64,000 nucleotides of DNA from Xiheicaenibacterium sp046351325 (GTDB taxonomy: Bacteria; Myxococcota_A; Polyangia; Polyangiales; Polyangiaceae): the NCBI GenBank assembly GCA_046351325.1, contig JAXLYR010000013.1, forward strand, positions 186,001-250,000, written 5' to 3'. Each line of letters starts with the position of its first letter. Position 1 is the first letter of the stretch. Under the pieces are notes generated by a model. That model saw only the letters and a list, made by a program, of their open reading frames with translations, was not told the DNA's origin and ran no database searches. This document shows positions 18,208 through 27,307 of this stretch, piece by piece. Position numbers and translations under genes: made by a program.

Positions 18208-18289
18208 GCTTCGTCGCGCGCTCGGTCGACCGGAGCGTTCTTGTTGTGCGCGCACCGTTGAGCGATGCCCTCGCGTGCGCTACCGATGG

Positions 18290-18820
18290 ATGGTGCGCAA
18301 CACTCCTCAGCGTCTTCGCTCTCGCCGGTCCGCAGCGCCGCTCGCACTCTCCTTCGTGACCACCGTCGCGGGTTGCGGCGGCTCGCGTGACTCGAGCAAC
18401 ACCCCCGAGTCTTCGGCCAGCGCGTCGAGCACCGCGAACGCCTCGGCTACGACGAGCGCCTCCACAGCGCCTACGACGACGATCGCCACGGCCGATCCGT
18501 CGACGACCGCCAAGCCGACGGCGCGCAAGTCGATGACCGGACAGATCCAACGCAGAGGCGACACCTGCCAGTTCGTCGAAGCGGTCGACTCCGGTTGCCC
18601 CAAGGACGCGCGGTGCAATCCGCCGGAGCCGTACCGAATGGCGGTCGCTTGCGAGCCGGGCCTCTCGCCCCCCACTTACGTGACCATCGTCGAGAGCGGC
18701 GGCAAATGCGGCTACGACTATGAGCTCCCCGACAACAGCTCGATGAACTGCCCTCCGAACTTCAGCTGCAATCCACCCCCGCCCGAGACTCGCCACGTCG
18801 ACGTGAAGTGCCCTTGGTAG
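18290..18820 (+). CDS. Small Ser/Thr-rich lipoprotein
   Basis: 176 residues from ATG at 18290; an in-frame GTG at 18275 is an alternative. A basic N-terminus and hydrophobic stretch end in the lipobox TTVAGC. A long Ser/Ala/Thr linker follows (SSASASSTANASATTSASTA). The globular end has eight or so Cys in a small domain (GDTCQFVEAVDSGCPKDARC, then GGKCGYDYELP, then MNCPPNFSCNPPPP), probably disulfide-stabilised. I do not recognise the family. It is convergent with a tiny membrane protein gene. Confidence 0.65.
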   Translation: MVRNTPQRLRSRRSAAPLALSFVTTVAGCGGSRDSSNTPESSASASSTANASATTSASTAPTTTIATADPSTTAKPTARKSMTGQIQRRGDTCQFVEAVDSGCPKDARCNPPEPYRMAVACEPGLSPPTYVTIVESGGKCGYDYELPDNSSMNCPPNFSCNPPPPETRHVDVKCPW

Positions 18821-18835
18821 GGCGCTCTACGCGGC

Positions 18836-18994
18836 TCAGCGGGGAGCGTTGCGAATGAAGCGGTGGACCATTCGGACCGCCCCCGCGCCGACCGCCGCCC
18901 CGACCAGAAAGCCGGCGCCGTGGTTCGAGATGCTGACACCCCCACATGCGCCGAACGCGAGCGCGGCGACCACGTAAACCCCAATCCAGACCAT
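18836..18994 (-). CDS. Tiny Gly-rich membrane protein
   Basis: 52 residues from ATG at 18994. One or two hydrophobic segments (MVWIGVYVVAALAFGACGGV and GAGFLVGAAVGAGAVRMVHR) carry glycine-zipper spacing, and the end is basic (RFIRNAPR). Longer in-frame extensions upstream are antisense to the neighbouring gene and look like shadow sequence. The call rests on composition only. Confidence 0.4.
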   Translation of the reverse strand: MVWIGVYVVAALAFGACGGVSISNHGAGFLVGAAVGAGAVRMVHRFIRNAPR

Positions 18995-19067
18995 CCGCCC
19001 AACGTACAGCGGCTGGAGATTCGCGGCCAGCGTGGCTGACCGGGCCGCGCCGTTACACGATGCGTGA

Positions 19068-20615
19068 ATGAGACCGCGAACCAGCCTCGTCGTTGGCACC
19101 TCCTTGTTGAGCTTCATGCTCGGGTGTCGAACGTCGCGCGACGAACGCGCCGATCCTCCGCGCGTGCCGACGCCGCTCGAGAGCGCCGCGCCGGTTGTGG
19201 ACCCTTGTTCGGAGGCCGAGATCACGCGCGCGCTCGCTTCCTTGCAGAGCCCAGCGCCCGAGACCGCGCCCGCTCCTCGCGAGTCGCTCGGTGAGCTCTT
19301 GGCGCCGCCGTTCCTACGCCCGGAGTCGAAGCCGGAGAAGCTCGATACCTTCCAGCTGCGGATCACCACGACGATCACCTCGGTGACCCGCCCCGCCGAC
19401 ATGATGCCGCTCGACGTCTCGTATGCGCAGCCGCCCTGGGCCGAGCTCGAGTCGGACCTGCCGGAGCGAGCGCGCCCACTCGCCGCGCAAGCTCGCGAAG
19501 CACGCGCCGAGCGCGTCGCGGTCGCCGGCCATGCGGAGCTCCGCGCCTGTGTCGGCGCGGTCTCCAAGCGACTCGACGAGCGAGAGCATGCTCTCGAAAA
19601 GGTCCTGCGCGAGCTCGAACCCACAGCGCCGAAGAGCAGCGTGGTCTTCCTTTGGCTCGCAGACATGGAGTGGGCCGAGGCCGAACGACGCATGTCCGAG
19701 ACGGGCGGTGAGCTCGATTTGACGGCGCCGCTCGCGCGGCTAGCGTCTTTGGTCGCGAACAGCGCTGTAAGTGATCGGGTCGGCTGGGCGGCGCGCTACG
19801 AGCAGGCGCGCGCCCTCTCCGAGGCGGGCGCGATCGCCGAGGCCGTCCTCGTCTTTCGCGAGGTCGCCGCGAGCGAGGCCGTGCCCGTCGCGTTTCGCGC
19901 GGACGCTCTCTTTCGGATCGCCGCAAACGCAGTCGGCGCGGTCGATGCTGTCCCTGCCTTCCGCGCGGCGTGGGAGTTCACGGCTGTCGACCCAGCCAAG
20001 CTCGCGCTCTTGCGCGGGGCCTCGGCGTTCGGCTGGTTCTTCCACGCGACGAAGCTCGGCGACGCGAAGGACGTCGCGCAGTCGGTCGCAGCGCTCGTGT
20101 CGACGAAGCTCGTCGACGAGGCCTCACTCTCGAACGAGCTCGGCGAGCGCCTCGGTGATTTCCTCTCGCGCCACGGGGACTGGGAGAGCTTCCGGGCGCT
20201 GGAGCTGCCACGCGAGGCGGTCGCCGCGGCCGCGATGGTCATCGCCGAACAGGCCGTCGGCGACGGGGCCCAGACGCTCGCGCAACGCTCCGCCGAGATC
20301 GCCAAGCGGCTGTCGTCCGATCCCACGTCAGCGGACGAGCTGCTCGCGCACATTGCGGGGGCGGCCCTCGTATCCTCCGAGCCTCGCCCGCGCGCCGAAG
20401 CCCTCCTCACGGCGTGCTCCGACCTCGCGCACCCGACGAGCTCGCTGACGCTCACCTGGTCACCCGAGACGCGAACGCACGCGCGCAAGCTCGTGGTGAG
20501 CAAGGTGAAGGGCGACGCGACCGCGTTCGTCTCCTGCCTCGAGGATCTCGCCCCCGTGCTCCTCTGGGATGCGCCTGGCTTCTCGATGCCGGTCGACATC
20601 GTCTGGAGCCGATAG
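19068..20615 (+). CDS. Lipoprotein with TPR-like helical repeats
   Basis: 515 residues. Signal peptide and lipobox MRPRTSLVVGTSLLSFMLGC. A Pro-rich linker leads to a helical domain (residues 130-470) with TPR-like spacing: RYEQARALSEAGAIAEAVLV, FREVAASEAVPVAFRADALF, then AFRAAWEFTAVDPAKLALLR. These look like scaffolding repeats rather than an enzyme. It is convergent with the DUF3592 gene, with a dyad (20618-20631) in the short spacer. Confidence 0.72.
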   Translation: MRPRTSLVVGTSLLSFMLGCRTSRDERADPPRVPTPLESAAPVVDPCSEAEITRALASLQSPAPETAPAPRESLGELLAPPFLRPESKPEKLDTFQLRITTTITSVTRPADMMPLDVSYAQPPWAELESDLPERARPLAAQAREARAERVAVAGHAELRACVGAVSKRLDEREHALEKVLRELEPTAPKSSVVFLWLADMEWAEAERRMSETGGELDLTAPLARLASLVANSAVSDRVGWAARYEQARALSEAGAIAEAVLVFREVAASEAVPVAFRADALFRIAANAVGAVDAVPAFRAAWEFTAVDPAKLALLRGASAFGWFFHATKLGDAKDVAQSVAALVSTKLVDEASLSNELGERLGDFLSRHGDWESFRALELPREAVAAAAMVIAEQAVGDGAQTLAQRSAEIAKRLSSDPTSADELLAHIAGAALVSSEPRPRAEALLTACSDLAHPTSSLTLTWSPETRTHARKLVVSKVKGDATAFVSCLEDLAPVLLWDAPGFSMPVDIVWSR

Positions 20616-20617
20616 GA

Positions 20618-20631
20618 TTACTTTGTTGTAA
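20618..20631. repeat. Dyad motif A variant, TTACTTTGTTGTAA
   Basis: TTACT-N4-TGTAA in the 48-bp spacer between two convergent genes. Confidence 0.5.
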
Positions 20632-20663
20632 GCGTATCGCCCCAGCGTCGCGGCCCCGCGAGG

Positions 20664-21584
20664 TCAGATCGCCGCCACGATGAACGCGAGCACGCCAATC
20701 GTGGACGCCAGACAAAGCAGGGGCAGGAGCAGGTAGACGACCCCCGAGCCTTCGTCGAAGCCGCCCTCGGGCGAGATCGTCACGGCGAGAGCGTCGAGCG
20801 CGAGCCCGCGCCCGGCGCGCGTCGGATCGTAGAGGACAGGCTCGAACGGCTCGTCCTCGATTGCGCGGCCTTTGTGGGTCTTCACCGTGAACTGGTATTT
20901 ACGCTCGACAGAACGCGAGCTCGCTCGATAGGACGTGTCGCCCTCTTCGGGTGGCAGGTCGAGCTCGAAGACATAGCGATAGACGCGCTGCTTGTTGACC
21001 CGCGTATTGGTCGGCTCCTTCTTCACCAGCTTGGCGAAGCCGAGCACCCCACGCTCGAGGAGCTTGGCATCACCGGCGCCGCGAATGGCGTTCACGATCG
21101 AAACGCCGACCAGGACCAGGAAAGGCAAGAACAGAAGGCCTGACCAGACACCGAAGGTCCGCGCCCGCAGCCCCTCGATTCTCGACGAAGAAGGTCTATC
21201 TGCTCTGTACTGGACAGTCACCGTCGCACCAGGGACGGGCCACCTGTCGACCGCGTAAGAGCGCGCTCTGTACTCCTGGTCATCTACTTTGTACGTGTAG
21301 TCGACCTGCATCACTTGCCGATTGTTGTCTTGAGAGTACGTCCTCTTGACGTAGTGGACCTCACCCGTCGCGCTGTCGAGCTTGCCGCGGAACTCGATGA
21401 GGCTGAGCAGTTCGGAGTCGACGACAAAGACGTACATCGGCAGGCTGAAGACGAGGAGCCCCGCCCAGCCGACCTGGCGCAACCCGCCGAACATCATCGC
21501 CATGCGTGCCCCGAAGCTGACGGGGCGGGGGGGAGCCGCGAGCTCGATCCGCCGCCCGATATACCCCGTCGGCGAAGGCGTCAT
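20664..21584 (-). CDS. DUF3592 membrane protein
   Basis: 306 residues. Three likely transmembrane segments: LLVFSLPMYVFVV (about 43-55), WSGLLFLPFLVLVGVSIVNA (about 148-167) and VVYLLLPLLCLASTIGVLAF (about 280-300). Between TM1 and TM2 is a DUF3592-type extracytoplasmic beta-domain: TYSQDNNRQVMQVDYTYKVD, DDQEYRARSYAVDRWPVPGA, TVTVQYRADRPSSSRIE. A second copy of the same fold may follow TM2 (RVYRYVFELDLPPEEGDTSY). The family has no known function but is common in envelope loci. Preceded by the LRR gene on the same strand, with motif A in the spacer. Confidence 0.82.
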   Translation of the reverse strand: MTPSPTGYIGRRIELAAPPRPVSFGARMAMMFGGLRQVGWAGLLVFSLPMYVFVVDSELLSLIEFRGKLDSATGEVHYVKRTYSQDNNRQVMQVDYTYKVDDQEYRARSYAVDRWPVPGATVTVQYRADRPSSSRIEGLRARTFGVWSGLLFLPFLVLVGVSIVNAIRGAGDAKLLERGVLGFAKLVKKEPTNTRVNKQRVYRYVFELDLPPEEGDTSYRASSRSVERKYQFTVKTHKGRAIEDEPFEPVLYDPTRAGRGLALDALAVTISPEGGFDEGSGVVYLLLPLLCLASTIGVLAFIVAAI

Positions 21585-21642
21585 GAGGACAGGCTACACG
21601 CGGAGGCCCGCGCTGACGATTGCCGCTCGATTCGTGACACTG

Positions 21643-21656
21643 TTACAGAATTGTCA
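21643..21656. repeat. Dyad motif A, TTACAGAATTGTCA
   Basis: Exact copy in the 75-bp spacer between the LRR stop and the DUF3592 start. A second exact copy follows 60 bp away at 21716. Confidence 0.6.
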
Positions 21657-21659
21657 AAG

Positions 21660-22940
21660 CTAGGTGGCCTCCACTGGAGGGACGTAAACGTCGAAGCGCT
21701 CGCGGGCTCGTTGAATGACATTGTTGTCAGCGATTCTGAGGTTGTGTTCGAAGAAGCCGAGCACTTGGAGCCGGCCGAGGTGCGGCGAGTCGACGAGCGC
21801 GCGCAGGCCTTCCTCACCGATCTTGGAGGATTGGAGGTCGAGTGACACGAGTCTCTCGAGCGCTGGAGAGGCGGCGAGGAGCTTCGCGCCTTTGTCGCCG
21901 ATGGGGTTGTTTCCCAGGTCCAAGACCTCGAGGGAACGCATCCAAGGCGCAGCCATGAGCGCTTTGAGCGCTGTCGGCCCGAGGCGGTTGTTGCAGAGCG
22001 ACAGCGCGCGCAGCCGCTCGAAGGGGGCAGCGGCGAGCGCGCGCACGCCGTCGAGCGCAAGCTGCGTGTTGGTGAGGTCGAGCCGAACGATCCGTTGCGG
22101 GTCGATCCACCGCGCTTTGGCGAGACCCTCGGGGCCGAGCGGATTGCCGTGGAGGTCGAGCTCGTCGAGCCGAGGAAGCGAGACCTGCTTCGTGAGGGAG
22201 TCGAGGAGCTCGGGTGGGATTCGGTTCTTGCCGAGCGAGAGCACCCGCCACGGCAGATCCCCTTCTGCGCGGAAGGTGTCCTTCAATTGAGCTCCCCACC
22301 AGACGAAGAAATTGTCGTCGAGGTAGAGCCGTTCGAGGCGCCGAACGAGCGGCGAGCTCATGAGGGCCGAGACCCCGCTTCCGTCGATGCCCTCGAAGTC
22401 GAAGCGGAGCTCGACGAGCGAGTGGAGGTGCGGCGATTCGAAGAACGGTCGCAGTCGAACCGCGTCGTTTCGCCCGAGGAAGAAGCGCACCCTCCTGATG
22501 TGTCGCAGCCAGGGCGCGCGCGCGAGGCCCTCGAGCGACGGCGCGTCGCGTGTGTCGATCTCGAGCGAAGTGAGCGGTGTCTCGGAGGTGATGCGCTCGC
22601 CGTGCGCGACGAGCGCGGCGACGTCACGCGCGACCAAGCGGCTGACAAAGCCGCGCTCGAGGGCGAACGGCGGCCACTCGAGACCCGCGGGCAGCGTGGG
22701 CTGCGGCCGCTCGGAGCGCCGCCCCGACACCCAATCGCGATCGCGGGCTTGAACGCGCAGCACCTCGGCGTCGAGCGGGCCGGCCGCGGCCATCGCGATC
22801 TGCTTGCGAATGAGCTCGGCGTCGTGGGTCGCGCCGCGCGCCTCGAGGAAGTCGGCGTAGACGAGGCGAGGCGCGTCGTCGCGCGGGTCCCCGCAGATCG
22901 TGGCGAGGAGCGCTGTGTTCTCGAGCTCAGCGCGCGCCAC
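21660..22940 (-). CDS. TIGR02996 plus leucine-rich-repeat protein
   Basis: 426 residues from GTG. Residues 6-50 are the TIGR02996 companion domain (ALLATICGDPRDDAPRLVYA then DFLEARGATHDAELIRKQIA). Residues about 200-400 contain RNase-inhibitor-type leucine-rich repeats with the pattern LxxLxLxxNxLGxxGxxxL, for example VRALAAAPFERLRALSLCNN and AAPWMRSLEVLDLGNNPIGD. No signal peptide, so it is probably cytoplasmic and used for protein binding. The start overlaps the stop of the alpha/beta hydrolase gene by 14 bp. Confidence 0.85.
   Translation of the reverse strand: MARAELENTALLATICGDPRDDAPRLVYADFLEARGATHDAELIRKQIAMAAAGPLDAEVLRVQARDRDWVSGRRSERPQPTLPAGLEWPPFALERGFVSRLVARDVAALVAHGERITSETPLTSLEIDTRDAPSLEGLARAPWLRHIRRVRFFLGRNDAVRLRPFFESPHLHSLVELRFDFEGIDGSGVSALMSSPLVRRLERLYLDDNFFVWWGAQLKDTFRAEGDLPWRVLSLGKNRIPPELLDSLTKQVSLPRLDELDLHGNPLGPEGLAKARWIDPQRIVRLDLTNTQLALDGVRALAAAPFERLRALSLCNNRLGPTALKALMAAPWMRSLEVLDLGNNPIGDKGAKLLAASPALERLVSLDLQSSKIGEEGLRALVDSPHLGRLQVLGFFEHNLRIADNNVIQRARERFDVYVPPVEAT
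21716..21729. repeat. Dyad motif A, TGACATTGTTGTCA
   Basis: Exact copy inside the C-terminal coding part of the LRR gene; the sequence AATGACATTGTTGTCAGCG encodes a divergent tail segment. Confidence 0.55.
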
Positions 22941-23760
22941 GATCGACAGCGCTCACGGCGCGCTTCGCGAGCGCGGCGATCTCGTCGAGCAGGTGCTCGC
23001 CGTCACGACCGAAGAGGTCGCCGTGATGACCGCCAGGGAGCCTGACGAGCGCGCAGTCCACGATGGTCTCGGAGATTCGCTCGCCCATCCAGAAGGGGAC
23101 GATCTCGTCGGCGTCGCCGTGGATCACGAGCGTCGGGACGCGGATCTCGCGAGCCTTCGAGAGCGTGTCGAAGGCATCGGGCACGAGCCAGCGCGCGGGG
23201 ACGGGCGGCGCGCGATCCTCGACCAAACCGGGGATCGACGTGAACGGCGTGACCAGAACGAGCCCCGCTCCACGACCGCGCTTCGCCATCTCGGCGGCGA
23301 CGCCGGTCCCCAGCGATTGACCGAAGATCACGACGTGCTCGGGCCCCGTGCCGCGCGCGTCGAGGAGATCGAACGCGGCCTCGGCGTCGGCGTAGAGACC
23401 CTCTTCGCTGGGCTCGACGCCGCGCGAGCGACCGTATCCGCGGTACTCGACGACGAGGACATCGAGCCCGCGCGCGCTGAGTCCGCGCGCGAGGCCGAGC
23501 TGCTGCTCTGCGGTCTCGCGATTGTTGTGGAACCACACGACAGTCGTCTCCGCGTCGGCGGCCGGGACCTCGAGCGCGTGGACCGGCACGCCATCTCGCG
23601 CGACGAGCGAGTGTTCGACCACGCCCGCAAGATCTGCAGTCGGTGGCGCCAGGTCCGCACCACGGAAGGTGAGCGCTCGTGAAGTGGCCCGCGCTCCCAA
23701 CGTGCACGCACCCGAGGCCAGCATGAAGATCGCGGTAAAGACCAAGGAACGACGACGCAT
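22927..23760 (-). CDS. Alpha/beta hydrolase lipoprotein, BEM46-like
   Basis: 277 residues from ATG at 23760. Lipobox in MLASGAC. The fold motifs are VVWFHNNRETAEQQLGLARG, the nucleophile elbow VVIFGQSLGTGVAA (Ser of GxSxG), the acid in LVIHGDADEIVPF, and the histidine in LPGGHHGDLF. The order Ser-Asp-His matches serine hydrolases of the BEM46/ABHD13 type, which lack clear substrates. It is likely in the periplasm or at the inner face of the outer membrane. It overlaps the next gene by 14 bp, so translation may be coupled with the LRR protein. Confidence 0.85.
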   Translation of the reverse strand: MRRRSLVFTAIFMLASGACTLGARATSRALTFRGADLAPPTADLAGVVEHSLVARDGVPVHALEVPAADAETTVVWFHNNRETAEQQLGLARGLSARGLDVLVVEYRGYGRSRGVEPSEEGLYADAEAAFDLLDARGTGPEHVVIFGQSLGTGVAAEMAKRGRGAGLVLVTPFTSIPGLVEDRAPPVPARWLVPDAFDTLSKAREIRVPTLVIHGDADEIVPFWMGERISETIVDCALVRLPGGHHGDLFGRDGEHLLDEIAALAKRAVSAVDRGAR

Positions 23761-23839
23761 GCGGCGGCGTCGAGTCTCGCAGATTTGCGTGCTCGCCGCG
23801 AGGGGTGTGGCCCGTCCTTTGCGAGCAAAAGAGGGTGCG

Positions 23840-24241
23840 ATGTGGCACGTCCTTGGAGCATCCATCGACCTCGTGCACGCGCTCTTGATGGTCGCGTGGG
23901 TCGTCGGTTTGCCGCTCCTCTTCGTGCGCAAGCACCCGCGCTGGGCGCGCACGTACGCCGTCTATTCCATCACGTTCATCGTGGTGTCGCAGGTCTCGCA
24001 GTGGGTGCTCGGCGAGTGCTTCTTCACCACGCTCGCGCGGCTCGCCTACGAGGCCGAGGCCCCGGGGTCTGCGCCGCCCTCTCACGAGTGGTTCACCGTG
24101 CGGCTCGCGGTGAGCATCTTCAAGCTGTCGCCGTCGCACCACGTCATCACCTGGGTCTTCGAGGGCCTCGTGCTGGTGACTGCGATCGGCGTCGTGACCG
24201 CGTTGCGGCGTCATCCTCCACATCGCCCGGCGCACGCCTGA
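23840..24241 (+). CDS. DUF2784 membrane protein
   Basis: 133 residues from ATG at 23840. It has the features of DUF2784: a short N-terminus, hydrophobic helices (LVHALLMVAWVVGLPLLFV, YAVYSITFIVVSQVSQWVLG), the conserved motif GECFFTTLARLAYEA (the family signature includes the Cys and the aromatic cluster), and a late helix (ITWVFEGLVLVTAIGVVTAL). The function of the family is unknown. It is the first gene of a plus-strand pair with PolX. Confidence 0.85.
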   Translation: MWHVLGASIDLVHALLMVAWVVGLPLLFVRKHPRWARTYAVYSITFIVVSQVSQWVLGECFFTTLARLAYEAEAPGSAPPSHEWFTVRLAVSIFKLSPSHHVITWVFEGLVLVTAIGVVTALRRHPPHRPAHA

Positions 24242-24295
24242 GCGAGGCGCGCGCGACGTCTTTCGGGCTCCGGGCCTCCGTGCGATGAGGTCGCG

Positions 24296-26074
24296 ATGGC
24301 CTCGGGATCCCACGCTGGTAACCGCGATGTCACCGACATGCTCCGCGAGCTCGCCGAGCTCACGATGCTCGAGGAGGGCGACCCCCAGTCGTTCCGTGTT
24401 CGGGCCTACGAGACGGCGATCCACGCGATCGACGCCGAGACCCGCGACATCACCAAGCTGACCCCCGCCGAGCTCCAGAAGATCGACGGCATCGGCAAGA
24501 GCACGGCGGCCAAGATCCGCGAGCTCGTCGAGAAGGGCTCGGTCGAGAAGCTCGAGGGGCTGCGCGCGAAGCACCCGCGCAGCATCGTGGCCTTGCTCCA
24601 GATCCAAGGCCTCGGGCCGAAGGCCATCGCGAAGCTCCGCGCCGAGCACGGCATCACGGGCCTCGAGGATCTCGAGCGGATCCTCTCCGAACAGAAGCTC
24701 CGCGTGATGAAGGGCTTCGGCGTGAAGACCGAGGAGAAGCTCGCGAAGGCCGTCGAGCGCTTCAAGAAGAGCGGCGGCGACAAGCGCACGCCGATCTCGG
24801 TCGCGCTGCCCCTCGCCGAGCGCATCGTCGACGAGCTGCGACCCGTGCCGGGCGTCGTGTTCGCCGGCTACTGCGGCAGTCTGCGGCGCTTCTCCGAGAC
24901 GATCGGTGACCTCGACATCGTCGTCGCGACGCACGATCCCGGCCCCGTGATGGAGGCCGTGATGGCCCTGCGTGTGGTCGCCAACGTCCTCGCGCAGGGC
25001 GACACCAAGGCGAGCTTCCTCACCCCGCGCGGGATGCAGGTCGACGTGCGCGTCATCGCGCCCGAGCAGCTCGGCGCCGCGATGATGTATTTCACCGGCA
25101 GCAAGGGCCACAACATCAAGCTGCGCCAGCGCGCGATCGAGCGCGGGCTCATCCTCAACGAGTACGCGCTCGAGGAGACAGCGACGAAGCGCATCGTCGC
25201 GCGCGAGACCGAAGAGGAGATCTACGCCGCGCTCGACCTGCCCTGGATCCACCCTGCGATGCGCGAGGACGCCGGCGAGATCGAGCTCGCCGAGAAGGGC
25301 CGACTGCCGACGCCGATCGATCCGCGCGCGATCGTCGCGGACCTCCACGTGCACACGTCGCTCTCGGGCGACGGGCGCTCCGAGCTCGACGAGATCGTCC
25401 GCACGGCGCGCGCGCGCGGTTACAAATACCTGGCGATCACCGAGCACGCCGAGAAGCTCTCGATGAACGGCGTCGGCCGCGAGGCGCTCCTTGAACAGCG
25501 TAAAAAGATGGCGGCCATCCAACGCGAGGTCGCCGGCGACATGAAGCTCCTGCACGGCATCGAGCTCAACATCGGGCCGGCCGGCGAGCTCGACTACGAT
25601 CCGGAGTTTCGAGCAGCGTTCGACTACTGCCTCGCCTCGGTGCACGACCACTTCGACCAGGACCAGGCCGCGCAGACCCAGCGAATCATCACGGCGATGC
25701 GTGATCCGAGCGTGCGCATGATCGGGCACCTCTCGGCGCGCATGATCGGCGGCCGCCCTCCCATCGAGCTCGACATCGACGCCGTGCTCGCCGCCGCCGA
25801 AGAGACCGGCACCGCACTCGAGGTGAACGGCTCGCTGCCGCGCCTCGACATCTCGGTCGACGTGCTCAGGCGGGCGCGCGGTCGGGCTGTTCCGCTCGTG
25901 ATCACGAGCGACGCGCACAAGTCCGATGAGCTCGCTTATGTCGAGTATGGCTGTCTCAACGTGACGAGGGCGGGGGTCTCGAGCGAACAAGTCGTCAATG
26001 CGTGGTCGGGCGACAAGTTCGGCGCGTGGGCCGCGGAGAAGCGGCCGCTACCGGCCATTGGCTCCTCGCCCTGA
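24296..26074 (+). CDS. polX: Bacterial family X DNA polymerase/3'-5' exonuclease PolX
   Basis: 592 residues. N-terminal helix-hairpin-helix region: KIDGIGKSTAAKIRELVEKG and QIQGLGPKAIAKLRAEHGIT. The polymerase core has the nucleotidyltransferase signature YCGSLRRFSETIGDLDIVVA (two metal Asp) with a third Asp in QVDVRVIAPE. The C-terminal PHP nuclease starts DLHVHTSLSGDGRSELDEIV, with further metal ligands in EHAEKL, SVHDHF and TSDAHKSDEL. All motifs look intact. PolX fills short gaps in base-excision repair or end joining. It is convergent with the M28 peptidase gene. Confidence 0.95.
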   Translation: MASGSHAGNRDVTDMLRELAELTMLEEGDPQSFRVRAYETAIHAIDAETRDITKLTPAELQKIDGIGKSTAAKIRELVEKGSVEKLEGLRAKHPRSIVALLQIQGLGPKAIAKLRAEHGITGLEDLERILSEQKLRVMKGFGVKTEEKLAKAVERFKKSGGDKRTPISVALPLAERIVDELRPVPGVVFAGYCGSLRRFSETIGDLDIVVATHDPGPVMEAVMALRVVANVLAQGDTKASFLTPRGMQVDVRVIAPEQLGAAMMYFTGSKGHNIKLRQRAIERGLILNEYALEETATKRIVARETEEEIYAALDLPWIHPAMREDAGEIELAEKGRLPTPIDPRAIVADLHVHTSLSGDGRSELDEIVRTARARGYKYLAITEHAEKLSMNGVGREALLEQRKKMAAIQREVAGDMKLLHGIELNIGPAGELDYDPEFRAAFDYCLASVHDHFDQDQAAQTQRIITAMRDPSVRMIGHLSARMIGGRPPIELDIDAVLAAAEETGTALEVNGSLPRLDISVDVLRRARGRAVPLVITSDAHKSDELAYVEYGCLNVTRAGVSSEQVVNAWSGDKFGAWAAEKRPLPAIGSSP

Positions 26075-26085
26075 GGGGGCGGGAT

Positions 26086-27222
26086 CTACCGCTTTGCGAC
26101 CGCGAGCACCGTCGTCAGAATGGCCCGCGCTCGCGTCGCCATGAGCGTGGGGTCCAGGGTGTCGGCGGTGTCCGTCGGCTTGTGGTAGTCATCCGACTCG
26201 CCCGAGCTGAAGAACACCGTCTTCACGCCATTGGCGGCGAACGCGGCGTCGTCTCCACGTCCCTTGGTCATGGCGGCGACCGTCTGTCGAATGGAAGGAG
26301 GGAGGTCGACGAGCGCGACCGAGCTCAGCTTCTCCTTCTTACAAGCGTCTCGCACGATGGTGAGCAGGTCCTCGGGCAGCGGCTCCGAGAAGACGACGCC
26401 GACAGCGCTGTCAGGGTCGACGTCGGGCAAGATGCCCATCGCGTGGGCGCCCCACCAGAGCCCGCGCTGGTCGGCGAGCGGCCGCCCGATCATGTCGACG
26501 TTGACCATCGTCGTGACGGGGTGGTCTTGGAAGCTCCAGGTGCGGACGAAAGACTTACTGCCGAGTAAGCCTTCCTCCTCTGCGCCGAAGAACACGACGA
26601 GCACGGACCGCCCGAGCTCGGCGCGCCTTCGCATGAGGGCGCGAGCGACGCCGAGGACGACGCTCGTGCCCGAGGCGTTGTCCTCCGCGCCGGGGAACAT
26701 CTCGGCGCCGCGCTCACCCAGGTGGTCGTAATGCGCGCCGAGCACCACGACATCCTTGGTGTCGCCGCCGGGCGGTGAAATGAGCGCGAGGATGTTCGCG
26801 CTCGATTTGGTTTCAGCGTTCGACTGAAAGTCGAAGGACTGCGTTCGAACGCCGAATGCAGGTGGAATGGACGCGTCGTCGAGCAGCTTTGCGAGGTGTG
26901 CCGCGACACGCCGCTCGTCGTCCGTTCCAGCGCGCCGTCCGTGGAGGTCCGGACTCGCCATCCAACGAACTGGCTCCATCAGGGCGTCCGCAGACAGCGG
27001 GTCGGCGGGCGGCTCTGCCGTCGCGCTCGGAGGGGCGGAGGCGCTCGCCAAACCGCTTGCGGTCGCAGACGGAGCCGACGCAGAGGAAACCGCTGAGGCT
27101 GAGTCGTTCGCGCTGTCGGTGGCAGAGGCTTGTGCCGCGCTCGAGGCAGCGACCTCACCCTGCGAACAAGCGAAGAGCCAGGCTGCGACGAGCGACAGAG
27201 GCAGAGCAACGGAGCGGTGCAC
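26086..27222 (-). CDS. M28-family aminopeptidase lipoprotein
   Basis: 378 residues from GTG. Signal peptide and lipobox (LSLVAAWLFAC), then a Ser/Ala linker to about residue 70. The M28 zinc motifs are in order: VVVLGAHYDHLGER (His and Asp region), GAEDNASGTSVVLG (bridging Asp), VFFGAEEEGLLGS (general base and ligand Glu), VNVDMIGR (Asp) and SGESDDYHKPTDTAD (His). It would remove N-terminal residues from peptides in the periplasm or outside. Dyads at 26400 and 26554 lie inside the gene. A 10-bp perfect inverted repeat lies just before the start. Confidence 0.92.
   Translation of the reverse strand: MHRSVALPLSLVAAWLFACSQGEVAASSAAQASATDSANDSASAVSSASAPSATASGLASASAPPSATAEPPADPLSADALMEPVRWMASPDLHGRRAGTDDERRVAAHLAKLLDDASIPPAFGVRTQSFDFQSNAETKSSANILALISPPGGDTKDVVVLGAHYDHLGERGAEMFPGAEDNASGTSVVLGVARALMRRRAELGRSVLVVFFGAEEEGLLGSKSFVRTWSFQDHPVTTMVNVDMIGRPLADQRGLWWGAHAMGILPDVDPDSAVGVVFSEPLPEDLLTIVRDACKKEKLSSVALVDLPPSIRQTVAAMTKGRGDDAAFAANGVKTVFFSSGESDDYHKPTDTADTLDPTLMATRARAILTTVLAVAKR
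26554..26569. repeat. Dyad motif C, CTTACT-N4-AGTAAG
   Basis: A perfect 6-4-6 inverted repeat in the M28 gene. A near copy, CTTACC-N4-AGTAAG, lies at 7964-7979 in the LamG gene. Confidence 0.4.
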
Positions 27223-27237
27223 GCGGCATCCTTAGTC

Positions 27238-27260
27238 GCGTGGAAACGAAGTTTCCACGC
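27238..27260. promoter_or_regulatory. Perfect palindrome GCGTGGAAAC-N3-GTTTCCACGC
   Basis: A 10-bp perfect stem with a 3-nt spacer, 16 bp upstream of the M28 peptidase start. It could be an operator for that gene or an RNA hairpin. No T tract follows on either strand, which argues against a simple terminator. Confidence 0.4.
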
Positions 27261-27307
27261 AAAGGCAATAGGGATCCGCGGAACAAATCCGTTGGCTTCG
27301 ACGGAGA

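Noticed and set aside
23003..25990. A 995-codon open frame on the minus strand
   Set aside because: It is antisense to the alpha/beta hydrolase, DUF2784 and PolX genes, which have full family motifs. Its translation is Arg/Asp/Leu-rich without domains, typical of GC-rich shadow frames.
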